A stretch of 5,422 nt of DNA from Methanobacteriota archaeon. Its GTDB lineage: Archaea > Halobacteriota > Methanosarcinia > Methanosarcinales > Methanoperedenaceae. This document shows, piece after piece, positions 1 to 5,316 of the stretch (position 1 is the stretch's first letter; each line of letters opens with the position of its first letter). Location: NCBI GenBank assembly GCA_018899795.1, contig JAHIHJ010000083.1, positions 1 to 5,422 of the forward strand, in the 5' to 3' direction. The translations under genes and the position numbers were made by a program. The notes under the pieces are model-generated. The model did no database searches, was not told where the DNA came from, and saw nothing but the letters and a program-made list of their open reading frames with translations.

Positions 1-3
1 GCT

Positions 4-63
4 CTTTGCGTGCTTTGCGGTGTTTGATTCTATTCACCGCAGAGGGCGCAAAGGACGCAAAGA
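4..63. repeat. Inverted pair of CGCA-core 9-bp tandem repeats
   Basis: The right arm (37-63) is three head-to-tail 9-bp units, CCGCAGAGG, GCGCAAAGG and ACGCAAAGA. The left arm (about 4-22) carries two units of the same kind in the opposite orientation, CCGCAAAGC and ACGCAAAGA when read on the minus strand. The arms could fold into a strong stem around a loop of about 12 nt, with one unit of the right arm bulged out. The element lies 22 bp beyond the stop codon of the minus-strand hydrolase, so a role as a 3'-end or terminator-like structure is possible, but there is no adjacent oligo-T run. It resembles short dispersed intergenic repeats and is related to the element at 5252-5281. Confidence 0.7.
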
Positions 64-84
64 TAAGTTCAAAACATTCAGTTC

Positions 85-705
85 TCAACTATACTGACTA
101 GCTATGATCAATGACAGTTTTATCTGCCCGTTCGCATCTTCTCTCACAATATCCTCATGCCCCGGATACATAATGCCCACATCAAGGGTTGTGAGCCTTT
201 TTATGGACTCGATAAGTTTTTGCGAATTCCCGCCTGCAAGGTCAGTGCGCCCGAAGCTCCCGTCCGGGAAAACAGTGTCCCCGGAGAACAATACCTTTGC
301 GCGCGCGCCATACAGGCATATGCCGCCCGGAGTGTGCCCGGGTGTGTGAATGACCTCAAGTTCCCCGAATGTTTCGCCTCCGGAAAGAAGGATATCAGGA
401 ACGATGGAAGGCGCCCTAACGCCAAATAGCTCGGACGCGCTTCCACGGGGATTGTTAAGAAGGGGTGCATCATCCCTGTGAATGGCGATCTTTGCACCAT
501 ATGCTGCCGCGACCTGCGCAGCCCCGCCTGAATGATCGTAGTGGCAATGGGTGAGTATTATGGTCTCCAGGTCTCCCCGTTTTATGATCTTTTCAAGCTG
601 GGAGATGATAGCGTTCGCGTCCATACCCACGTCCACAAGTATGCGCCCGTCAACCAGGTACGCGTTCCCATCATAAGGGGAATTCTGTAATCTTATGACA
701 TTCAT
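85..705 (-). CDS. MBL-fold metallo-hydrolase (glyoxalase II-like)
   Basis: This 206-residue protein is a compact metallo-beta-lactamase-fold hydrolase of the COG0491/glyoxalase II-like type, expected to be cytosolic because no signal peptide or membrane segment is visible. All the metal-ligand motifs are present: the early Asp in LVDVG (D25), THCHYDH (H53, H55, D57, H58), TPGHTPGG (H124), SGDTVF (D143) and PGHE (H183). This is consistent with an intact two-metal (usually zinc) active site. The segment DGSFGRTDLAGG (148-159) is typical of the glyoxalase II-like subgroup, but the protein lacks the extra C-terminal helical domain of true glyoxalase II, so the substrate (a thioester, lactone or other ester) cannot be assigned. 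The start is supported by a TATA box 24 nt upstream and by MNVIRLQ leading straight into the first beta strand. There is no Shine-Dalgarno sequence, which suggests a leaderless mRNA. The base composition looks more GC-rich than that of the next gene. Confidence 0.93.
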   Translation of the reverse strand: MNVIRLQNSPYDGNAYLVDGRILVDVGMDANAIISQLEKIIKRGDLETIILTHCHYDHSGGAAQVAAAYGAKIAIHRDDAPLLNNPRGSASELFGVRAPSIVPDILLSGGETFGELEVIHTPGHTPGGICLYGARAKVLFSGDTVFPDGSFGRTDLAGGNSQKLIESIKRLTTLDVGIMYPGHEDIVREDANGQIKLSLIIASQYS

Positions 706-728
706 AAAAGCCCATATAATGCATAATC

Positions 729-736
729 ATTTAAAA
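729..736 (-). promoter_or_regulatory. TATA box for the MBL-fold hydrolase gene
   Basis: On the minus strand this reads TTTTAAAT. Its proximal end lies 24 nt upstream of the ATG at 705. With the usual archaeal TATA-to-start spacing of about 25 nt, transcription would begin at or within a few bases of the start codon, giving a leaderless message. This agrees with the absence of a ribosome binding site. The same sequence and spacing recur in front of the ATPase gene at 2118. Confidence 0.6.
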
Positions 737-738
737 CT

Positions 739-748
739 ATGTTAACAT
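739..748. promoter_or_regulatory. Perfect 10-bp palindrome upstream of the hydrolase TATA box
   Basis: ATGTTAACAT is a perfect dyad located 2 bp upstream of the TATA box of the minus-strand hydrolase gene, over or beside the expected BRE/TFB contact region. A regulator binding here could help or block TFB recruitment. A 10-bp AT-rich palindrome can occur by chance, so this is tentative. Confidence 0.3.
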
Positions 749-788
749 GATGAAAATATTTATTAATAAAGAGAACCCATTACATCAT

Positions 789-837
789 GGGGCAATCGGC
801 ATCGCATCCATCCCCTCCGATGTTTCCGAAATGCCCC
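789..837 (-). terminator. Extended stem-loop after the ATPase stop codon
   Basis: A stepped hairpin can form from GGGGCA (789-794) with TGCCCC (832-837), CGG (797-799) with CCG (826-828), and CATCG (800-804) with CGATG (818-822). The loop is 13 nt, and there is a 3-nt bulge at 823-825. On the minus strand it begins 3 nt past the stop codon of the ATPase gene, so it would sit in that gene's 3' untranslated region. No T-run follows directly. It could therefore be an mRNA-stabilising or processing structure and not a classical archaeal oligo-T terminator. Confidence 0.4.
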
Positions 838-840
838 CTT

Positions 841-2118
841 TCATTTGTTTTTGCCAAAGAAGAGGAGGAATTTCCATGCAGGGATTATCTCAACATCTTC
901 AACGGTTCCTTCTTTTTCAATATCAATTATCATTGTCTTCTTAACCCTGCCTTTGAATTCCTCTTTGAATTTTTTTATCTGTTTGATATCTTTTTCTATC
1001 TTTTTGACCTCTATTGCTATCAGTTCATTATTTTCAGGATATACGAAGTCTATCTCAAAACCGTTCCTGTAAAAGAATTTTGCATCAGTTTCAGAGGCGA
1101 TAATGTTTTCCAGTAGAAATGGAAGTACCCGGTTCATGTCCTGATCGAAGGCAAATGCGATATTAGGTGTAGACAAATACACTTTTTTGAGCTTCCTGAG
1201 GCTTGCCATTGGGCTTCCACGATAGTTGAAAACGAATCTGATCAGCAGTCCGAATTCCAGATATTCAAAGTAATTCGCAATAGTCCTCTGGTCTTTTCCG
1301 AGATTCTTGGAAATTTCCCTGTAATTCACGATCATACCGGGATTTTTTCCAAGCAAATATATCAGGTTTTTAAGGAGCTCCACGTCTTTGATCTCGAACT
1401 CTTCAGGCAGGTCTTTGTATATTATTCTTTCAATAATATTATTCAGGATATACTTTCGTGCGAATTCCTCATCATCTTCATTAGCAAGTTCGGGGAACAT
1501 GCCATATTTTAGATATCTGTGAAATAACGGGAGCATCTCGCGCTTCCAGATATCAGGATCCTCTTTTATTTTCTTTACGTCCCTGCCGTTCATTTCAAGG
1601 AATTCTTCAAATGAGAGCGGCTTTAACAGGAAATCCAGTATCCTCCCTGCAAGGCTTTCCCTGGAATTTTTTCGTAATGAGACTGAAGCTGAACCTGAAG
1701 CAAAAAATTTGATGTTCGGATACAGGTCATAGTATGTTTTGAGCCCGTTCTCCCAGTCCGGGATTTTTTGTATCTCATCAAGGAATACATAAACGGGTTC
1801 TCTCATTTCATCAAATGTCCTGTTCAGGATGAGCTTCTGATAACTCTCAAGGACATCTTTCAGGTCAAAGGCTATTTCATCGAAAGAGAAATAAAGCACG
1901 TTCTTTGGAATGGTCTTTTTCAGGAGGTCTGAAATTATCTGGAACATCAGGGTTGATTTTCCAACTCTCCTTAAACCCCATATCAGAATTATTTGTCTCC
2001 TGTCCAGGTATTTTGCTATATCGAAATAGGTTTTTCTTCTGTATTCCCTGAGCCAGCCTTTCTTTACGTGCCCTGTTTTCCACCAGGGATTGAATCTTTC
2101 AAGGTCTTCTATTTGCAT
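841..2118 (-). CDS. AAA_14/DUF4143 ATPase (COG1373 type)
   Basis: This 425-residue protein has the architecture of the COG1373 family of ATP-binding proteins, which is abundant in archaea and mostly of unknown function. The N-terminus LERFNPWWKTGHV (6-18) is family-typical and supports this start. The ATPase domain shows Walker A GLRRVGKST (G48 to T56, with K54), Walker B VYVFLDEIQ (D114, E115), a sensor-1-like FFASGSAS (138-145) and LAGR (R159), probably the arginine finger. A winged-helix-like segment follows at about 245-300 (NYREISKNLGKDQRTIANYFEYLE). The C-terminal DUF4143-like region carries a PD-(D/E)XK-like signature, D357 and then IEVKK (E370, K372), so a nuclease fold is likely although activity is unproven. 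No membrane segment is seen. Its promoter carries duplicated operator-like palindromes. The gene is AT-richer than the hydrolase beside it, and such genes are often horizontally mobile. Function is unassigned; roles in genome defence or DNA handling are speculation. Confidence 0.9.
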   Translation of the reverse strand: MQIEDLERFNPWWKTGHVKKGWLREYRRKTYFDIAKYLDRRQIILIWGLRRVGKSTLMFQIISDLLKKTIPKNVLYFSFDEIAFDLKDVLESYQKLILNRTFDEMREPVYVFLDEIQKIPDWENGLKTYYDLYPNIKFFASGSASVSLRKNSRESLAGRILDFLLKPLSFEEFLEMNGRDVKKIKEDPDIWKREMLPLFHRYLKYGMFPELANEDDEEFARKYILNNIIERIIYKDLPEEFEIKDVELLKNLIYLLGKNPGMIVNYREISKNLGKDQRTIANYFEYLEFGLLIRFVFNYRGSPMASLRKLKKVYLSTPNIAFAFDQDMNRVLPFLLENIIASETDAKFFYRNGFEIDFVYPENNELIAIEVKKIEKDIKQIKKFKEEFKGRVKKTMIIDIEKEGTVEDVEIIPAWKFLLFFGKNK

Positions 2119-2120
2119 GA

Positions 2121-2138
2121 ATTACATTATGATGTCAT
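2121..2138. promoter_or_regulatory. Operator-like palindrome, start-proximal copy
   Basis: ATTACAT-TATG-ATGTCAT is a near-perfect dyad (six of seven base pairs) lying between the TATA box and the start codon of the minus-strand ATPase gene. It shares 15 identical bases with the copy at 2154-2171. A protein bound here would cover the expected transcription start, the standard position for an archaeal repressor. Confidence 0.6.
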
Positions 2139-2142
2139 AGAT

Positions 2143-2150
2143 ATTTAAAA
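2143..2150 (-). promoter_or_regulatory. TATA box for the COG1373-type ATPase gene
   Basis: On the minus strand this reads TTTTAAAT followed by AT, close to the archaeal TATA consensus. It ends 25 nt upstream of the ATG at 2118, so the message should be leaderless or nearly so. No Shine-Dalgarno sequence is seen. It sits between two copies of a palindromic site. Confidence 0.7.
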
Positions 2151-2153
2151 GTT

Positions 2154-2171
2154 ATGACATTATGATGTCAT
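2154..2171. promoter_or_regulatory. Operator-like palindrome, distal copy
   Basis: ATGACAT-TATG-ATGTCAT is a perfect 7-4-7 inverted repeat just upstream of the TATA box of the minus-strand ATPase gene. The centre-to-centre distance to the start-proximal copy is 33 bp, about three helical turns, so two dimers would sit on the same face of the DNA and bracket the TATA box. A dimeric helix-turn-helix regulator is the likely ligand, but its identity is unknown. The site lies about 155 bp from the CDC48 start codon, so control of that divergent gene is less likely. Confidence 0.65.
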
Positions 2172-2271
2172 TGTTTCGAATTTCATCCGTAATCATTACA
2201 AAATAAGAACAGGCGCCGGTTAGTGTAGGGTTATGGCAGCGAACTGAAACTATTGACCTTTTCTTCATAAA

Positions 2272-2279
2272 GTTTATTA
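2272..2279 (+). promoter_or_regulatory. Candidate TATA box for the CDC48 gene
   Basis: GTTTATTA is the best-placed AT-rich box for the plus-strand operon. It predicts a transcription start near 2300 and a 5' untranslated region of about 25 nt before the ATG at 2326. The TATATA at 2305-2310 is a better match by sequence, but it would place the start inside the coding region, so it is disfavoured. No Shine-Dalgarno sequence precedes the ATG. Confidence 0.35.
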
Positions 2280-2325
2280 AGTGTGCAGTATATTGATACC
2301 ATTGTATATAACCAAAGCAATACAC

Positions 2326-4464
2326 ATGTCCACAGAAATATCAAGAAATTTAACATTAAAGGTTGCAGAAGCCTTCTCGAAAGACGTGGGAAGGGGACTG
2401 GCACGGATTGATCCAGATGATATGAAACTGCTTGGAGCCGAGGTAGGGGATATAGTTGAGATCGTCGGTAAAAGAACAACCGTTGCCAAACTTATGCCCA
2501 CGTTTTCAGGCGACCGGAGCAAGAGCATAATTCAGATCGACGGCATCGTAAGGGGAAATGCAGAGGTGGCTGTGGATGAAAAAGTAAAGGTAAGGAAAAC
2601 AAATGCTCAATCCGCATCGGTTATTGTACTTTCATCCAATAAAGCAAGTCGCAGGGATACCAGGTATATAGGTAAATTACTGGGAGGCCTGCCGGTTGTA
2701 AAAGGCGATGTCGTGCGGATCGTATTTTTTGGAACGCGCTATCAGGAATATACAGTTATCGATACACGTCCTCAGGGCGCTGTTATTGTGCATCCTAAAA
2801 CCAGTATCCAGTTTAAAAAAGCAGAAGAAGCGGTAAAGCAAGGAAATAAGATTTCGTATGAGGACGTCGGTGGTCTGGGTAAAGAGATCAGGAAAATAAG
2901 AGAGATGATAGAGCTTCCCCTGAAATATCCTGAGCTGTTTGAACGGCTCGGTATAGACCCGCCAAAGGGAATATTGCTCTACGGTCCCCCGGGCACAGGG
3001 AAGACCCTGATAGCCAGAGCAGTGGCAAATGAAACCTCAGCTTTCTTCATGCATGTGAACGGCCCTGAAATCATGCATAAGTTCTATGGGGAAAGCGAAG
3101 GGAAACTGCGGGAAGTCTTTGAAGAGGCAAGTGCAAATGCTCCGAGCATACTTTTTATTGATGAGATAGACGTTATAGCGCCCAAGCGAGAGAAAATTCT
3201 GGGAGATGTTGAAAAGAGGGTGGTGGGACAGTTACTGGCATTGATGGACGGTCTCAAATCAAGAGGTCAGGTAGTGGTCATTGGAGCTACGAATATTCCA
3301 AACGCCCTTGATCCCGCACTCCGAAGACCCGGAAGGTTTGACCGTGAGATCAGCATAAGTATTCCAGATAAAAACGCCAGGCTTGAGATATTGAATATCC
3401 ATACACGAGGGATGCCCCTGGAGGAAAACGTTGATATTCCACATCTTGCCGATGTTACGCATGGTTACGTTGGCGCAGATATGGCAGCCCTGTGCAGGGA
3501 AGCGGCAATGAGCGCCATACGCAAAATAATGCCTGGAATAGACCTCGAATTAGAGCACATATCCCCGGAGATAATTTTGGATATGAAGGTATCAATGGAT
3601 GATTTTATGGAAGCGCTTTCGGAGATCATTCCATCCACCATCAGAGAGGTTTTTGTGGAGACGCCCAATGTATCGTGGGATGATGTCGGAGGACTGGAAC
3701 ATGTTAAAAAGGAGCTCATAAAGGCGATCGAATGGCCGCTCAAATATGCCTCTCTTTTCAAATATACCAGCATCAAACCACCCAGGGGAATACTGATGTA
3801 CGGGCCTCCGGGTACAGGCAAGACCATGATAGCCAAGGCAGTGGCAAGCGAGAGCAATGCCAATTTTATATCGATAAAAGGGCCTGAACTGTTATCCAAA
3901 TGGGTGGGCGAATCGGAGAGCGGAATCCGGGAGATATTTAAGAAAGCAAGGCAAGCAGCACCCTGTGTAATTTTTTTTGATGAAATGGATGCAATAGCGC
4001 CAAGACGCGGAAGGGGAGCGGATACTCAGGTAACTGAGCGCACGGTCAGTCAGATTTTAACTGAAATGGACGGCATAGAAGAACTCAAGGGAGTTACAGT
4101 TCTGGCTGCCACAAACCGCTTAGATATGATAGATCCCGCCCTCCTGCGTCCTGGAAGGTTTGACTTGATAATAGAAGTGTTGCATCCTGGGAAAAATGAA
4201 TTGCACCAGATATTCAAAGTCCACACCAGGCAAAAACCCCTCAGTCCTGATATAGATGAAAAATCATTAACAATGCTGATGGTGGGTTTAACCGGCGCTG
4301 ATGTATCATATATCTGCAGGGAAGCTGCCATGCTTGCAATTAAAGAATATATCGATAACGAAGGAGATATTGAAAAACCAGATTTCAAGATACATCAAAA
4401 GCATTTTGAAGAGGCTATAACTACTTATGAGAAAATGCACGAGATTCCAAAGGCAGAGAGTTAG
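2326..4464 (+). CDS. CDC48/VAT-family AAA+ ATPase (two ATPase domains)
   Basis: This 712-residue archaeal CDC48 homologue should form a cytosolic hexameric unfoldase. Residues 1 to about 175 match the substrate- and adaptor-binding N domain ([21 protein letters not shown]). D1 has Walker A GPPGTGKT (220-227, K226), Walker B ILFIDEID (D279, E280), sensor-1 N323 and arginine fingers in RRPGR (R334, R337). D2 has Walker A 493-500 (K499), Walker B VIFFDEMD (D552, E553), sensor-1 N597 and R608/R611. The pore-loop positions read HKFYG (D1) and SKWVG (D2), so both rings look catalytically complete. An in-frame GTG at 2281 would add 15 residues not typical of the family; the ATG at 2326 places [13 protein letters not shown] at the usual N-terminus. 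The protein is somewhat shorter than Thermoplasma VAT (about 745 residues). It ends in IPKAES without the hydrophobic-Tyr-X tail used for docking to the 20S proteasome. The next gene starts immediately after its stop codon. Confidence 0.96.
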   Translation: MSTEISRNLTLKVAEAFSKDVGRGLARIDPDDMKLLGAEVGDIVEIVGKRTTVAKLMPTFSGDRSKSIIQIDGIVRGNAEVAVDEKVKVRKTNAQSASVIVLSSNKASRRDTRYIGKLLGGLPVVKGDVVRIVFFGTRYQEYTVIDTRPQGAVIVHPKTSIQFKKAEEAVKQGNKISYEDVGGLGKEIRKIREMIELPLKYPELFERLGIDPPKGILLYGPPGTGKTLIARAVANETSAFFMHVNGPEIMHKFYGESEGKLREVFEEASANAPSILFIDEIDVIAPKREKILGDVEKRVVGQLLALMDGLKSRGQVVVIGATNIPNALDPALRRPGRFDREISISIPDKNARLEILNIHTRGMPLEENVDIPHLADVTHGYVGADMAALCREAAMSAIRKIMPGIDLELEHISPEIILDMKVSMDDFMEALSEIIPSTIREVFVETPNVSWDDVGGLEHVKKELIKAIEWPLKYASLFKYTSIKPPRGILMYGPPGTGKTMIAKAVASESNANFISIKGPELLSKWVGESESGIREIFKKARQAAPCVIFFDEMDAIAPRRGRGADTQVTERTVSQILTEMDGIEELKGVTVLAATNRLDMIDPALLRPGRFDLIIEVLHPGKNELHQIFKVHTRQKPLSPDIDEKSLTMLMVGLTGADVSYICREAAMLAIKEYIDNEGDIEKPDFKIHQKHFEEAITTYEKMHEIPKAES

Positions 4465-5049
4465 ATGAGAAGGCTAATTTTAATTAAGATTGTCCATACC
4501 TCCACTGATATGGGTTCGATGGGTGAAGGGCTTGTAAAAGAGGGTATGGCAAAGATAGGCAGGGAAAAATGGCTTGAGAACCAGAGAAAAATAGAAAAAT
4601 TCTGGGATGACCTGGAGAAAGAGATAGATGGACTCGGTCTGGATTACAGTAAGACAAGAATATACCAGGACGGTCTTCCTTGCGGCGGCGAGTTAGGATT
4701 GAGGATTGTCAGGGAAACGGCGGATAAAGGAAGCAAGAACTACCGGATAGTAAGGAAATTGATCGAAAGAGGGGCTGTAATCGAGGCAACCGAGAGTCCG
4801 GAACTCCTCAGGAAAGAATATGAGCATATCAAAGCCCTTATAACTGCAAAGACGCCGGAAGAGAAAGCAGATGCAGCACGCAGATATGAACAGATAAAAG
4901 ATGAACTGATGCAGGAGCGGGATGCTTATATTGCAAAGGCGATTGATATTTCCCTGAAAGATGATGAAACCGGGGTGCTTTTTATAGGGGCATTTCACAA
5001 TGTGATACCCAGGCTGGCAAAGGATATAGAGGTGAAGAGTCTGGATTGA
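4465..5049 (+). CDS. Uncharacterised protein co-encoded with CDC48; possible distant TraB/ChaN-like fold
   Basis: I do not recognise a named family for this 194-residue soluble protein. It begins with a short beta strand leading to a His motif (LILIKIVHTSTDMGS, H11). A charged helix follows (25-55), then YQDGLPCGG (67-75) and IEATESPELL (106-115), a long charged helical stretch (116-160) ending in ERDAYIAKAI, and a final strand and motif VLFIGAFHNVIP (171-182). An N-terminal strand with His, a mid-to-late ERDxYIA helix and a C-terminal hydrophobic strand with GAxH recall TraB/PrgY and ChaN/EreA-like proteins. However, the N-terminal motif lacks the usual Gly, so the link is tentative. There is no signal peptide or membrane span. 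The ATG directly follows the CDC48 stop (TAG-ATG) with only a weak purine-rich stretch upstream, which suggests translational coupling. The protein is probably an enzyme or a CDC48-associated factor. Confidence 0.8.
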   Translation: MRRLILIKIVHTSTDMGSMGEGLVKEGMAKIGREKWLENQRKIEKFWDDLEKEIDGLGLDYSKTRIYQDGLPCGGELGLRIVRETADKGSKNYRIVRKLIERGAVIEATESPELLRKEYEHIKALITAKTPEEKADAARRYEQIKDELMQERDAYIAKAIDISLKDDETGVLFIGAFHNVIPRLAKDIEVKSLD

Positions 5050-5094
5050 TCGTTTTCTATGTCAGGCTGTCTAAGGCTATATCCCCCTGTTAGC

Positions 5095-5129
5095 CGACCC
5101 GAGCCGAAGGCGAGAGCGCAGCGGGGTCG
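5095..5129. repeat. GC-rich hairpin element
   Basis: CGACCC (5095-5100) pairs with GGGTCG (5124-5129), and an inner GCC-GAA-GGC mini-hairpin lies at 5103-5111. The segment, with its purine-rich continuation to about 5140, contrasts in composition with the AT-rich DNA on either side. It begins about 45 bp after the stop codon of the 194-residue protein. It could be a small dispersed repeat, or it could protect or define the 3' end of the CDC48 transcript. Confidence 0.45.
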
Positions 5130-5249
5130 AGGAGCGGAGAAGTTTCTAATTCTTCTGAACCACTAGTGTCCTGTCAAGTGTCAATTAGCAACAAATAATC
5201 GAGATAAATTGATATGGATTCTGTTGATTGCTATGGGGTCTAAAGAAAA

Positions 5250-5316
5250 CGAACCGCAGATAAACGCAGATGAACGCAGATTTGTAGCATAAAATCCAGC
5301 GCATCTTATCGGTTCG
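5250..5316. repeat. Triple 10-bp CGCAGAT repeat in an imperfect long hairpin
   Basis: Three consecutive 10-bp units (5252-5261, 5262-5271, 5272-5281) share the form (A/G)A(A/C)CGCAGAT. The block begins inside CGAACCG (5250-5256), which is exactly inverted as CGGTTCG (5310-5316). Four more pairs, ATAA (5260-5263) with TTAT (5306-5309), extend the stem past a CAG bulge. The repeat shares the ACCGCAGA beginning and CGCA core with the 9-bp units at 37-63. Confidence 0.65.

Noticed and set aside
1..63. CRISPR array
   Set aside because: The repeat units are only 9 bp, directly adjacent and without spacers, and no cas gene is nearby.
747..1116. Plus-strand reading frames opposite the ATPase 3' end
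   Set aside because: They overlap the strongly supported minus-strand gene, are rich in Phe/Leu/Tyr as expected for antisense of Lys/Glu/Ile-rich coding sequence, and show no recognisable motif.
2281..2325. Longer CDC48 start at the GTG at 2281
   Set aside because: It would add 15 residues (CSILIPLYITKAIH after the initiator) absent from typical family N-termini, would overlap the likely promoter and transcription start, and has no ribosome binding site. The ATG at 2326 matches the family start.
2172..2325. Archaeal heat-shock operator (CTAAC-N5-GTTAG type, described for the Archaeoglobus cdc48 operon) upstream of CDC48
   Set aside because: Only a lone GTTAG at 2219-2223 is present, without the matching CTAAC half site, so heat-shock control cannot be claimed from sequence.
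5059..5166. Small plus-strand reading frame of 35 codons shortly after the operon
   Set aside because: It runs through the GC-rich hairpin repeat, has no ribosome binding site, and encodes a low-complexity Arg/Pro/Glu-rich peptide typical of translated repeats.
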